Below, piece by piece: positions 34,693 through 46,555 of a stretch of 64,000 bases of DNA. The stretch covers positions 275,792 through 339,791 of the forward strand of contig JAKCWW010000001.1 of NCBI GenBank assembly GCA_026260175.1, read 5' to 3'. The DNA comes from Reticulitermes lucifugus. Lineage: Eukaryota; Arthropoda; Insecta; Blattodea; Rhinotermitidae. Made by a program: the position numbers and the translations under genes. The number at the start of each line of letters is the position of its first letter. Position 1 is the stretch's first letter. The notes beneath the pieces were generated by a model, which was given only the letters and a program-made list of their open reading frames with translations, made no database searches and was not told the DNA's origin.

Positions 34693-35127
34693 GGAAGTCT
34701 CAGTCAACACAACTCGTTTGTTAGGCAATACGTGTGAAGAGACTCCATGTTTCAGCTTTCATAAGGTCAGGCCAAACATAAAATTCCGCTTGTAGTAGTC
34801 GTAACTGTCGCAGTGCCACCAAACATAACTGAAAACTTGATGCCTCGTCTGTTTTTTATATTCCATATTTCGTAAATGGAAAGCTAAAATATATTAGAAT
34901 ATTATACTGAAAAATATTTGATATCCAAGCCTATTTCATTAATATGTTTCTACTGCTTCTTTGCCTTATTTTGCATTAAACTCTTAACGATATGGTGGTA
35001 CGTATTTCTTTTTATTCTTGTGTATATATTTATTAGCTTGAGTATGTACGTTAGTCAACTGTAGACAATATACTCTAAATGTATGAGTATTTGATTTAAC
35101 ACAAAGGGATGGCTCAATATAAAAATT

Positions 35128-35222
35128 GTGGACCTGTACCTCCACTACCCCATACATGATAGTGGCGTGGTGCTAAATCAAACACAGGAAGAGCTTAACT
35201 TTTAGTTTTACCATTTCCAATT
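35128..35222 (+). mobile_element. SINE-B fragment (tail)
   Basis: ACCTCCACTACCCCATACAT, then GGCGTGGTGCTAAATC and ACTTTTAGTTTTACC match the distal part of the 25636 copy. Confidence 0.55.
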
Positions 35223-35289
35223 TATATTTTAAAAGTTATTTATTTACAGCAAACCTTCTTACATGAACGTAAGAAAATGAATTGATAGC

Positions 35290-35550
35290 AGGACGATTGG
35301 TAGAATAGTTGAAACTTAGAGATGGGAACTAATAGGAGGCTGCAGAAAAGTGCATAATGAGGAGCTTTACAGTTTGAACGCTTCGCCAAATATTATTATG
35401 GCGATGAAGTTGAAGGTGAGTTGAGCTTGGAATGTAGTGCGCTTGGGAGTGATGAGAAAAGCATACAGCATTATGTCGGGAAAGCTGAAAGGAAGAGACC
35501 GCTTAGAAGATCTGAACTAGATGGGAGGATAACATTTAAATGGATGGACC
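35290..35550 (+). mobile_element. LINE fragment, highly degraded
   Basis: The nucleotide sequence follows the family order: GAGGCTGCAGAAAAGTGCAT, AATGAGGAGCTTTACAGTTT, GCCAAATATTATTATGGCGATGA split by changes, GAAGAGACCGCTTAGAAG, AGATGGGAGGATAACATTTA. No reading frame survives. It abuts a second copy in the opposite orientation at 35554. Confidence 0.65.
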
Positions 35551-35553
35551 TAA

Positions 35554-35720
35554 CTAACTAACTAACTATCTAAGTCCTTGGAGCAAGATTCTTCTTGAAT
35601 AACTAATGACTTCATAGCTAGTCAAGAAACTCCCCACGTTTTATGGAAACCGAATATTCATTACCAGACCACTTTTCCCTACCTCGAGCCAGATGAATCT
35701 AATCCATACACAAAAACTAA
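35554..35720 (-). mobile_element. LINE 3' end with (TTAG)n tail
   Basis: Read on the minus strand this is the family 3' UTR: GTTTTCCATAAAACGTGGGG, TTTCTTGACTAGC, then a terminal TTAG repeat (plus-strand CTAACTAACTAACTAAC at 35552-35568). The coding part is truncated. Confidence 0.75.
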
Positions 35721-36479
35721 GAAGCAAAATTATATTACACTAGATATCATAATCTTTATGTTTTTAAATAGCAAACGAGAAGGAAATAATTTCCGAATGT
35801 AATCTGCTCTTAATTTCTTAATGGATATGCCTATTAAGAGTTAAGGTGAGAGAATGTGAATTAGTTTCATCTGGTTCAGGGCCGTGTCCTTAAGACGATA
35901 CCAAAAGTTTTAATTCCATGAAAAGCGGGAAATTTCTTTCCTGGCTTTTAAAGGACTACTCTTCGTATAAAATAACTAGTCATAGGCTATCGATGGTAAA
36001 ATTCTTCGTTTATCATCATTATACTATCGAACAGATAACGAAATATATTGTGTCAGATTTATCCAAGTGTCTTAAAGTATACTTGACCCTCCTTTCCTCC
36101 AAAACATGTCTTATCCTAGAATATGTATCGTAGGTGTCCCTACTCGTACTTTGACATACCAACTTCAATTTATGTTTCCCTACGAAATTAATCTTGCCGC
36201 TGTGTTTCATAAAAAATGTTCTTTCTAAAAATGTAGAAAGCTGGCGAAAGTATCTTAAGCGTGGGATTAGAAAATTTACAAAATTGTAAGGTTTTCCAAA
36301 GCAAGTACAACAGGAATAAACGCACGATTGTTTCTTGTGAATTTGGCGTGAAATATCACTGATAAATAGAGAATACTTCTCCATTATATACATTTTTAAG
36401 AACAGTTCTCCAAAAAAATTTATTTACTGCGGAGAGTTCCCCAAACAACAAGGCCGCAGTAATTAAGAATAAGGTCAGG
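35721..36479. other. Unassigned stretch
   Basis: Holds a 124-codon minus frame (36019-36393) that I do not recognise. Nothing else supports it as a gene. Confidence 0.35.
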
Positions 36480-36645
36480 TTTTGGGCAGTAGAACCAGAT
36501 TGCCCATTACCGTGCATACCAAGATCCGCACGACGCTGGGCCAGTTCGCTTTCTTACATATTATATCTTTAAGATCCCTTTTAATGTCTTCTACCTCCTC
36601 CTCGATCTTCCAAACGATCTCTTCACTGAAATTCTATTTTCATTT
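36480..36645 (-). mobile_element. Possible degraded LINE fragment
   Basis: ATCTTTAAGATCCCTTTTAA, TGTCTTC, then ATCTTCCAAACGATCTCTTC recall the minus-strand family phrase around the [10 protein letters not shown] codons (compare 54640-54710). Weak. Confidence 0.35.
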
Positions 36646-38317
36646 TATGCCTTTGCCATCTTAGCCGTATTCCCAGTGCTTCAAAACCTCTTTAATTCCA
36701 CTGTCTTGTAAACACAATGTGACCATAAATTCCCTTTTGTTACTAGCATCATTTTCCCAATTACTGTAGACCAACATAATTTCCCGAGCGTTTTGTTTTA
36801 AATCGCGTGTAACTAATGAGCTTCCTGTAATTAAGAGACCATAGACCACATCCATGCGAAACAGTGAACAACATTGTTGTATTATGTACGTTCAACATAA
36901 GTTTTACAGAAGCGGATGTAATGTGACAGGCATTTTTAGAATATGTTATTCTCTTAATTTCCTAATAAATTCCATGTTGTAGTAAGCCCTTTCAACAAAG
37001 TTTTAAAAGAAATTTTATAAAATGTCAAAATAATTCACCACAAGCGTTGACGTTATTGTGTAATAAGTACAGGTATGTATTGAAACAAGGTTAGTTATAG
37101 CTACCGATATAACAGCTGAACTCTTATACTTAAGAGATATTTCAGAAGCATGACAATGCTACTCGAAATATGTTACGGGTTTTGTGTGTCCTTTATCGGT
37201 GTACAGAATATGTAATAATTTAAGATGACTGAGACGAACCAAAAATCACAGAGAGTAAATTACAGTGAAACTGAATACAGTCCGTAGACAGTTGCGGTTG
37301 CCATGTATTTTGTACTTCCCACTTAAATCTAGTTTTACGAAACACGTGGTTTTATCACCAATATGTCCACATATTCCGGGGCACGTCTGTAGTGGTATTG
37401 GTATCTAGCTTCTCTATTACCACTTCCTTGCGTAATTTTGTGACATTTTCTTATACTTAATATCCAAAGTTTTTATAAATGTATCAACATCTATATTTAG
37501 TAAAGAAACGGGTAAATTAGGCGTTTGTGATTTTACGGTGAAGATGTGTGGCAGTGGTTTCTGGCTTATAATATTGTGCAGTTTGGTGTGTTGTTACCAA
37601 TGTCAGTTCTGAAAATGTAGGGGTGTCGCCGAAACTTTGATATCCATATACCACAATACTCTGTACCATGACCCACAAAACCACAAAAAGAGCCAGCTTA
37701 AGTTTTAATAATTGTTAACTTTCGCCTTGTTGCCCAACCCTCAGTTCCCATTAGGCCGGGACATGCCAACCGCGAAGTTATTGAGAAACGTAACATCTAC
37801 GGCTGAAGAGAGATCGCTCTACGTAATAGTGGTAAATGCCCAACACAATTCGCAGTAAAATACAGCAGCGATTTGTACAGTATTAACTGATCTTAAATGT
37901 TAAACATTTTACTGGTCTGTGCTCGTAGGAACTTTGTTGTAATGGAAAGTATCTTGAGCAATTTAGTGAGTCGAACTTCGATCAGTTTCTGCACGTCCCT
38001 GCAAGGCTTGTCTGGCATTCGATAGAAGTGGCTCACAACTAATTCCAGAGTAAATTAGCTTGCTGCAGAAAGAAGTCCGTTTAAAACTTCCTTGATTGTG
38101 TAACGTGGCCACGAACTTCGTCAAGAATGTTATTTCTAGGCCACTTTCCAGAAGGAGGATTGTTGATCAGACCGACAAAAACAGGACCTCTTTAGGAGAG
38201 GTGGGGAAAATGAGGATGACAAGCTTTGTAATTTGTTCTCTTCACATATTGTTCTAGGAATAATAAATCAAGGAGAATACGATGACCGGGACAGAGATGG
38301 GATGTGACAGAAACTAT
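36646..38317. other. Unassigned stretch
   Basis: No supported feature was seen. Confidence 0.4.
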
Positions 38318-38402
38318 ATTTTAGTCTGAGTATTTCAAAGAAAGGGAGCATTGTGTAGAACAAGTCATAGATGTGAGCATAATATTAAAATGTACCTTAA
38401 GG
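38318..38402 (+). mobile_element. Short degraded LINE piece
   Basis: AAAGGGAGCATTGTGTAGAA, then AAGTCATAGATGTGAGCATA, ATATTAAAATGTACCTTAA follow the family phrase for ..[19 protein letters not shown].. with many changes. Confidence 0.45.
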
Positions 38403-38973
38403 CATAGGGTGTAAGGGTGTGGGCTACGTGCCCAGTGGAAGTTTTCTTGTCCACACAGTAATAAAACTTCTGGCTCCATCTGAGAGGGCCATAAGCGTCT
38501 CAAGGAAAGTTTTGTGAAGTTCGGTAGGGATTTATTTCTTCTGCTGGAGTGATGCAGTATTATTTATTGTACTACAGATCCAGGAGCTTTTGCAACCATG
38601 ATTCAATCGCCAGAGGAAAATTTACGGAAAATTCTTACACCACGTTAAGATGGGCCTTGCATTAAGATAATAAAGTCTTCATATTTTAATATCACATGAA
38701 GTAGGATGTTACTCATTTGACCGTTTTGCAACTTTGTAACTACTCAGGTTCTCCGTCTGTCCCTCTAGGAGAATTCTTGGGTACTGTAGATAGATACTCC
38801 CTTCACATTTCTTTTGGTCCTTTTTCAGTGTCTCATACATAACGAGGCTCTCATTAGTATTATATAAACTCGACGGTAGGGGAATTAAATGTGAGAATGG
38901 AGCATTGTTGGAATAATATTAACAGGGGGAAAACCGAAACACTCGGAGAGAAAACCTCGTTCATTTCCTCTTA

Positions 38974-38974
38974 G

Positions 38975-39010
<36 letters not shown>

Positions 39011-39260
39011 TACTGCAATTGGGTTTTCACCCGGTGNNNNNNNNNNNNNNNNNNNNNNNNNNNNNNNNNNNNNNNNNNNNNNNNNNNNNNNNNNNNNNNN
39101 NNNNNNNNNNNNNNNNNNNNNNNNNNNNNNNNNNNNNNNNNNNNNNNNNNNNNNNNNNNNNNNNNNNNNNNNNNNNNNNNNNNNNNNNNNNNNNCTTACA
39201 AATACATCCACACCTTACAAAAACGCCCATACACATACAAAACAAAATACATACAGTTCA
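38974..39260 (-). mobile_element. Retroelement 3' end with (TTA)n run, interrupted by a gap
   Basis: A long (TTA)n run at about 38976-39011 is followed by the reverse complement of the CACCGGGTGAAAACCC..GCAGTA phrase seen at 23975. The AC-rich sequence after the gap (39195-39260) resembles the reverse of the TG-rich body at 23800-23900. So both copies share body, 3' phrase and simple-repeat tail. Confidence 0.65.
39037..39194. other. Assembly gap (158 N)
   Basis: A run of N inside the retroelement copy. Apparent open frames spanning it are artefacts. Confidence 0.99.
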
Positions 39261-42200
39261 CCAGAACGTCCACGTGGACTGGTCTGGGATCGAACACGAA
39301 TGTCGCTCTATAGCTACAGTCTTTATCCTAAGACAGTCGAAAATAAAACCTCTGTATCTGGTGAATCGTCAAGTAACGTACCACACAAAGTAACGATAGG
39401 AGCTACAGTGCTGGAATAAACAGCCCCACGGAAGAATTTCTTTTTTAAGAATCTGTCAGTAGGTCAGAGAGCGAAGAAACGTATGGTGTCCTATATAGAT
39501 CTTCAGACACAGCACCCTGTTCACAAAATCGCCGCTACAGGTCGTTGTCTTGAACCAGTTCAATGCAGCCCTCAGTCTCGTAACATGCTACTTGAAAAGT
39601 GGCTTTGTGTTTTACTCTAGTGTATGCCTTGTCTCCCAAGTGGTATCTCACTGCCAGATTTTCCGATCAAAATTCTGTACGAATATATTATCTAAGATGG
39701 CCGATCTTAGATTTCTTCTTTTGACCCTTCTAGTATTTAAGTAGAGAGTATAAATTATAAAGCATCTGATTAATAATATCCTTTCCTCCACCTTCCTCTT
39801 TATTTCTCCCTGTTAGTTCCTAAATAAATAAAGGTACGTACATTACGCAGAACTCTTAAGAAATATAACGAAATATTTTTGACTCATTTTATGAGAACAT
39901 TTTATACTATTCTGCTGCATGAGTTCTTTCGAATTCCTTTTCCCATTTTTGTGAATCAGTACTGACTTTTACATAGAGTTTTCGCCTGTGTTACATTCCC
40001 GAGACATAGCATGTTAAAATCCTTTCTGTCTCTTACGATATTTTCATTCTTCCCTAGGCCAACCAACCGTACCAATCACTCTGTATCAAACCGGGGCAAC
40101 GAAACGTGGCAAAGAGTAACATATGGCACCAGTTTAAGAATTAACAAAAATGGGATATTTGTTTTTGTTTTGAATGTACTGAGTCTCCAAATGTCTTCTT
40201 TGTTATTTAGCTTCAAGAACCTCTCTTGGAACAGACTCGATTATGTCGGTCTTTCTCAGTCTTTTCCACCTAGCGCACTTCAGAATACACGAGTAGGTTA
40301 ATTTAAAATTTTATGACATATCGAATCTTTAAGAAGCATTGTGTTCGAGTGAAGTATATGGGTCTATGCTGATGTGACTGTCTTTACGTTTTCACGGGGG
40401 TTCGGTTTTTGTGCTGCGACTATTTTTTACCATTGGCAACTTGCTTACATAGGCTGTGTTCCTGACCTTTTTTGAGCAACATACTGCATACTTCTTCAGA
40501 TTTAACTTTGCGAATGAAGGCAGAAAATTCCTCCGAAACGATGGTACCATCCACCAGGCAAAAAACATGTTGCTGTAACCCAGAAGTTAAAAAAAATACG
40601 AATTTTCACTGCCGCGGTTACCTCAAAACTTTTTATATTTTATTATTTATTCTCCATTACATTTTTTCATTTAGAGTTCATATAGAAATTAACAGACTAA
40701 CTACGGTTTAGTAACCGGTAATAGCGACAGAAAAATTTCAACACTGAATGACAGCCTGCTGTTGTGTATGATACAGGCCTGCATGAAAGAAATAAACGTG
40801 AAGAATATGAACGTAGATGAAATTTAATTAAGAAAAGGTAACATATGTTGACGAAATAAAAAGGCAGGCTTCAAATTTTCTCACTTTATTGTCACGCTGT
40901 CTGTGAATATTTAGAAGGTTTTTAATTTCGAAACACATATTTTGGCACACACACTGGCCTTACGGTAGACCCTTGTGCTGTTACGACCGGTGGATCCATA
41001 AACAATGTATTGGTCACTACATAAATGAGTACATCCGACCCATGTTTTGTATTTTTCATGGTTATCAGATCAAAAGAAGGGACACTGTTGAATGAGAATC
41101 TTCTTCGAATTGTTTGCAGCGCATGGCGGGAGAATTTATTAATAGACCGCCATGTATCTTAACTTGTGAATTATCACTGAAGATTAAACAGGAAATTTTG
41201 TCATTTCCCGTTTACAGATACGGTTTCCGCACATATAGTTAACGTTCCCATTAATCCACCTAAAATCCCGGTTTCAGTGTATGAACGCTCTGTGTTTTTA
41301 CAGCAAAGGTTGAGTCTGCTCTACCGATTGAAGCACGCATACCCCTCATTGGCCTTTATTGCTGAAAATATGTGGTCTTGTTAGCTACTACTAACGATTC
41401 CCAGTCATGAATAACATATAATAATTCGTAAACTGTATCATATTGTTAAAGTTTAGAAACGCTTGCTACTGGGTAGTAAGTTGAAATAATTCAGGCTGTA
41501 GTATTTTAAACGGCAATTGAATCGCAGTAGGTTAAGATGAACTGCTGTGTAATATATTAACCTTAATCGCTACTTAGCAGCAGGAACAAAATACCGTAAT
41601 CTGTTATGATAATAATGATTAATTTAGGGAACTAATCATGTCTTCGTCATTTAATTGTTGATCACACAAGTAGGTATCATAGCCGTTTGTCTGGGAAGGA
41701 GTTTTGGGGCAGGCATAGTTATAGCATCAAATGAAATGCATGAAACATTTTAGTCCTTTTGATCAATACAAGGCACGCCTGTAACATGATCTGTGTAGTT
41801 CACTTCTCTGCATGTCTTATGTGTACTTTGGGACGGCCCACTTTCGATTCAGTCGGTACAGAAGCATATATCTCCAAGCGTAACGCAGTAGGATTGTGAC
41901 AGGGACCAAAGTGACGAGTGATTAAGGTTTTAACTCAGCTTGTGCCTTTATATCAGCTGATGCCATGAAAACGTGTTTGAGGTTTGTCGAATTTGTTAGC
42001 GTTTGTATCAATATACTCGTAGGAGTCAGTTTGTGATGAAGTTTAGTTTATGTTTGTTGCTGGATGCTTGAGCCACTTACAGTTTGTGAATTTATTACTG
42101 TTAGAAATAGGACGAACTTCCCGCTAGTAACATCTGCTTCACCGTTACGGCTGTTTAATGTTAAATTTATGGAAGGCAGCAGGCTTTACGTTGCGAATGT

Positions 42201-42307
42201 ATTTAGCAAATGACAACATAGGCAGTCTTCTTTTGTTCCATTCGACATGTTTCTTTCTATCCTCCTCTTCCTTCCCAATAATTTTTGTCAATAGCTTCAT
42301 ACTATAA
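39261..42307. other. Unassigned stretch
   Basis: No supported feature. The phrase GGGATCGAACACGAATG (about 39287) resembles a reversed B box but no SINE body follows. Frames at 39550-39744, 40011-40301 and 40472-40711 are unrecognised. Confidence 0.4.
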
Positions 42308-42320
42308 TGTGGAATAAAGG

Positions 42321-42878
42321 GACTAAGATAGACAGAACTATAATTTTGCCTCTTGTTTTGTATGGGTGTGAAACTTAGTCTCTCATGTTGAGGGAAGAAC
42401 ATAGGCTGAGGGTGTTCGAGAATAGGGTGCTGAGGTGGATATTTGGGCCTTAGAGGGACGAGGTAACAGGGGAGTGGAGAAGACTACATAACGAGGAACT
42501 TAATGATCTGTACCCATCACCAAATATTATTCGGGTGATCAAATCAAGAAGAATGAAGTGGGCGGAACACGTAGCACGTATGGGTGAGGGGAGAGGACAT
42601 ACAGGATTTTGGTGGGTAGACCTGAGGGAAGGAGACCACTTGTAAGACTCAGGCGTAGATGGGAGGATAATATTAAAATAGATCTTCGAGAAGTGGGATG
42701 GGGGGCATGGACTGGATTGATATGGCTCAGGGTAGGGACAGTTGGCAGGCTCTTGTGAATTCGGTAATGAACCTTCGGGTTTCATAAAATGCGGGGAATT
42801 TCTTGACTAGCTTCGGTCCTCTTAGCTTCTCAAGAAGGACACTGCTCCATGGAGTTAGTTAGTTAGTTAGTTAGTTAG
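42321..42878 (+). mobile_element. LINE insertion, 5'-truncated, with 13-bp target duplication
   Basis: Flanked by exact copies of TGTGGAATAAAGG at 42308-42320 and 42879-42891. The insert starts within the codons for KI(D)RTIILPLVLYGCET. It continues through [47 protein letters not shown], then the 3' UTR, and ends in a (TTAG)n tail at about 42853-42878. The Trp of CETW is TAG, GPKRDE has a TAG at Lys, and further frameshifts follow, so it was non-coding at or soon after insertion. The clean duplication and tail show target-primed reverse transcription with 5' truncation. Confidence 0.93.
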
Positions 42879-42891
42879 TGTGGAATAAAGG

Positions 42892-43755
42892 TTACCAATT
42901 TACTGTTATTTGTAACACTATTCACATGCCTCCTTGCTGAGTTTAGAGACGCATCAGTTTCCGTGGTTATTTCCTCCTCTAAACTAATTATATAATTATG
43001 CGAATCACAATTTTTATCGGTAATTTAATATTGTTAGTGTGATTAATGTTTTATATCCTGTAGTTCTTCTACGTAGTATTTAAAAATTCAGTTTCTCTGT
43101 CACATAAAACACAAAGCGTTTTATTATACACACCGGCCTGTTAATGCTGTTTAGGGGAATAATGAGACGAAACACACAAACAAAACTGTGTGAGCTGACT
43201 GCAGACTTTTGGTTGTTCAGGGATTTGACGTATAGTCTAACATGTACGTCACATGATGTAAGGAAATGACATAACTGGTATGTAATTTGTGTTGTTATAT
43301 TGCAGGAGGGGAAAAGTTTGGAAACTTCGTCGTATATACTGAGGATAGTATTAAACCGTAAAAGTGTATAAAGAGGAATCAACAAGTTCTGAATATGGTT
43401 TATAAATATCTAAGCTATATGGATGTGTATGTGTGTAGAATTTAATTAGGGAAATGCGCTAAGAAAAGAAAACGAAATCTTCGAATACATTGTGTGTTAA
43501 TGGTTTCCAAGAAATAAAGATAAAATTCTTGTCATCATACCAGGATCGTCTGTAGTTATCAGCAGAGGATTCTTCTGGAACATTAAACTGGCACGGTGCC
43601 ACGTTATGAGGTGTAGATTCTATTAAGATGTGACAGCCTGTGAAAGATATATCAAAGAGTCTCGAATGCCTGAGCACCACGCCACGATGACGTAAGGGAA
43701 ATGTAGGTAAAGGGCCATTTTTTTAATCTCAAAACTAGATTAAAGTAAGTAGCCA
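42892..43755. other. Unassigned stretch
   Basis: No supported feature. The 101-codon minus frame 43080-43385 is unrecognised. Confidence 0.4.
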
Positions 43756-43756
43756 G

Positions 43757-43802
43757 CTTTATGATCCGGCCGCTTTATCCCTCGGGAAAAGTCATGTGCA
43801 TG
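43757..43802 (-). mobile_element. SINE-B short fragment
   Basis: ATCCGGCCGCTTTATCCCTC, GGGAAAAGTCATG matches the centre of the 8400 copy (CACCGGCCGCTTTACTCCCA, GGGAAAGAGCC). Confidence 0.5.
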
Positions 43803-43849
43803 AACGTGTAAAAATGCATATAATGTATTGAGATTAAAGGTTCTGACGG

Positions 43850-43960
43850 CGCTGAGCATTAAATTAATCTTCTGGCATGTGACGCCGTGTATTTCGGTAG
43901 ATATATTAACAATTCATATGAGCTTGGAGTTTTCGTCATCACGGTAGAACAGATGCTGCA
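43850..43960. repeat. Dispersed repeat F (copy)
   Basis: Contains CTGGCATGTGACGCCGTGTA, then TTGGAGTTTTCGTCATCACG, similar to 4065-4120. Confidence 0.5.
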
Positions 43961-44950
43961 GCTCTGAAGGTTAAGGCCGCAGGTTTCTGTGATATGCTTC
44001 TACCCATACACCAAGCCAAACGAGGTCTCATCCCAGGAATTATATCGAAATCTCAAACTTGAGTGTATCCACACTTTATAGAAATTCGTCCACTGATTTC
44101 GGAAGTAAAACTTGCGGACAGACAGCCAAGACGATCGCTCCATTATGCTTTCCTTTATATATTTCATTCAAAAGAAGTAAACGTTTTACTCGGTCACTGA
44201 CAATCAAGTTACGTTCTGGAACTACAATTTCTCCTTCCCTCTAAATACTTGCCTGATATGGATTATGAAGCTTTTGTCACGGCTCAATAACGTTTTGCTG
44301 ACTGAGGTTTTTTGGTAATGTCAAGTGTCTTTAGGCAAATGTTGGAATGTTACTTTAAAACAGGCAACGGCCACTTCTTGCTACGTAAGTTAAAAATAAC
44401 CCTGCTGTAACACAAGCTGGGTTTCACCGAAAGGTCGAGGTAGAGTAGATGCACTTCCTGCTTCATATTTTGAATATCCCAGATTCAGTTCGCATGCCTG
44501 AGACCGGCTGTCCTGACTGAACAGTTTCTTGGTGTTCCTTAGTTTTTCCAGGCAAATGCCCGGTTAGTGTTTCAAAGTAAATCACGACAATTTCCTTCCA
44601 TGCACTTCCGAATTCACCTTTCTAAGCGTATAAATTCGCTTGGTGTGTGATTGAGTGAGTGACTGGCTCACATCCGGGTTTCCACGGTTAGGATAGAACT
44701 GCGTTTATATGTGTCCTCACAAGCCTGGTTTCCCTGGAGTCACACCATGTATCACGCCGTCATATACGGATCCGTGTCTGGGTTTTTACTAATAATCCTA
44801 CTATTTGACTTCATATTGTGCCAAATACAGCATTGTTAGATACGCCATGAGTAGTCAGTAAATAAGGCAGTATTTTTTCACAACCTTTGAATTTGCCATT
44901 TAAATTATTCAACAATTTGACGCTCTATAATCACAAAAATAAAAAATGGT
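43961..44950. other. Unassigned stretch
   Basis: No supported feature. Confidence 0.4.
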
Positions 44951-45005
44951 CAAGGATACTAAAATAACCGTCAAAAGCACAACTCTTTATTTATAAAACA
45001 CAATC

Positions 45006-45048
45006 ACAGCTACACGTTTCGGCTCACTTAAAGCCATCTTCAAGCTGT
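45006..45048 (-). ncRNA. Hammerhead motif 6 (C3 changed)
   Basis: Minus strand: helix I ACAGC; core TTGAAGA (C3 to T, N7 = A); extra T; stem II GGCT-7 nt-AGCC; GAA; helix III ACGTGT; cleavage nucleotide A; helix I GCTGT. Helix I is perfect over 5 bp. The partner copy keeps C3, so the ancestral box was CTGAAGA, which fits CUGANGA. Confidence 0.65.
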
Positions 45049-45096
45049 ACACAGTTATATATATTTTATGCATTTTTCTCTGTATACAATTGTGCA

Positions 45097-45137
45097 CAAC
45101 CTGAAGATGGCTTGATGTGAGCCGAACCATATAGCTG
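45097..45137 (+). ncRNA. Hammerhead motif 7 (decayed GAAA)
   Basis: Helix I CAAC; core CTGAAGA intact; stem II GGCT-7 nt-AGCC; GAAC in place of GAAA; helix III region CCATAT; helix I GCTG (3 of 4 pair). Partner of motif 6. Confidence 0.6.
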
Positions 45138-45191
45138 TGACTGTGTTTTAAAAACTGAGGTTTGTATTTGACATTTATTTGTATCTTTCTA

Positions 45192-46279
45192 TATAAAACG
45201 CAAAGGGATGGACTACGTTAAATTTAGGAAGTGTCTTCAGATAAACCAAGAAACAAACCGGTAAAAGAAATTCATATATTTCTTCAGACCCAACTGCTTT
45301 GGAGCTGGCAGTTCACTTTTCCAGACGTACGACGCGGGATGCCTAATTCGGCAGGAATAAATGGCAGCAACACTGCTGAAGCAGTTAGGTGAAGTTTGAC
45401 AGTAATTCAATATTGGTCCAGGCCACGGGGCTTCAGAATCCCGCAGTGTCACGCGCAGAAATGTACCTGCACTAGAAACTAGTACCGTTCGGGTTATTGA
45501 TGTTTATTAAATTATTTAACGACACGTTATCAGCTTGATACTGTATGCTACAGTTGCATAATTTTATAGGTTGCATGGACCGTAGGTTATTTAACAACGC
45601 TATAGCAAATGTAGCTGCTATGTAATGTCGAATAATGTGACAGGTTAATATGGTTCGACGAATTTGAAATGATTGGTTAGGAAGCGGTCGTGGTACATTT
45701 GCAGGTAGGTCCTACTGTCCTTGAAATCCGCCTAGGAGGACTGAAGAATCATAATGGATAAATGATAAGAATGTTCGGTGTCTGGGCCGAGTTTTGAACT
45801 GAGCACCTCCCGAGCATAAGTTAAAAGTGATACCTTTTGAGGCAGCTCCGTAATTTATGGGAGCGATTGAGGAAAAGCGCCAAAGCTGGCGGTCGGAAAG
45901 CCGGTCTTCAGGACGGAACTTGAGTGTCCATTCGAAACAAAACACCGCGAAGTTGACAAACACCACTGACCACAGTTCTTTTGAGAAGTTAACAATTGCC
46001 TAGGTTTTCAAACACTCCGGACATTATTTAACCTGATTTTTTCCTACAATTTTCACACTACCTCGCCATTGTTCCGTCTTCTGGGCCAAACGACATCATT
46101 AAAATCATTTCTGATCTACGCCTTTGTGTTCGAAATGGTCTCGTTCCTTCATGTTTGCCGACCGAAATTTTGTAAGCATTTCTCTTTTGACCCTTGCTCT
46201 GCCGTATTTTTCCACATTACCTCGTAATGGCACGTTTTTCGGAAGAAAGATATTGAACATAAAATCTGTATTTTGATTT
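45192..46279. other. Unassigned stretch
   Basis: No supported feature. A reversed tRNA-like phrase near 45790-45815 (GAGTTTTGAACTGAGCACCT) is isolated. Confidence 0.4.
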
Positions 46280-46555
46280 TCTGTAAAATATTTGTCTGAA
46301 ACATTTCTTACTCTAAGAAGAATTCAGTGAGATATTGTAGCAAATTTAGATACGTCTTCAAGTAAAGTACCCGTTATTCTTGCCAGATTTTAATAAAATT
46401 TGAATTTTCCGGATGTATTTCGAAAAATCCTCATATTAAATTTTATGGAAATCCATTGAGTGGCAGCCGAGTTGTTCCATGCAGACGGACGGACAGGCAG
46501 ACAGACATGACGAAGCTAATAGTCGCTTTTCGCAATTTTGCGAACGTGTCTAAGA
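46280..46555 (+). repeat. Dispersed repeat D (copy 2)
   Basis: Runs from TCTGAAACATTTCTTACTCT through AAGTACCCGTTATTCTTGCC, AGATTTTAATAAAATTTGAA and AAATCCATTGAGTGG to GACGGACGGACAGGCAGACA, then AGTCGCTTTTCGCAATTTTG. The first 130 bp closely match 60665-60800; the tail matches copies 1 and 3. Confidence 0.8.

Larger units (their letters stand above)
44951..45191. mobile_element. Short foldback with two opposed hammerhead motifs (element 3)
   Basis: Inverted arms of about 95 bp: left AAGGATACTAAAATAACCGT, CAAAAGCACAACTC against the reverse complement of right GTTTGTATTTGACATTTATT, TGTATCTTT; inner AAAACACAATCACAGCTACA against TATAGCTGTGACTGTGTTTT. Only about 50 bp separate the two ribozyme motifs, so this is the most compact of the four foldbacks. 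Confidence 0.8.

Noticed and set aside
36019-36393. 124-codon minus-strand open frame with several cysteines
   Set aside because: No recognisable family and no promoter or splice context. Could be an exon, but I cannot support it; a protein search or RNA-seq would decide.
42853-42878. (TTAG)n as a telomere or telomere-insertion signal
   Set aside because: The unit lacks the second G of insect TTAGG and is the tail of a LINE with target duplication.
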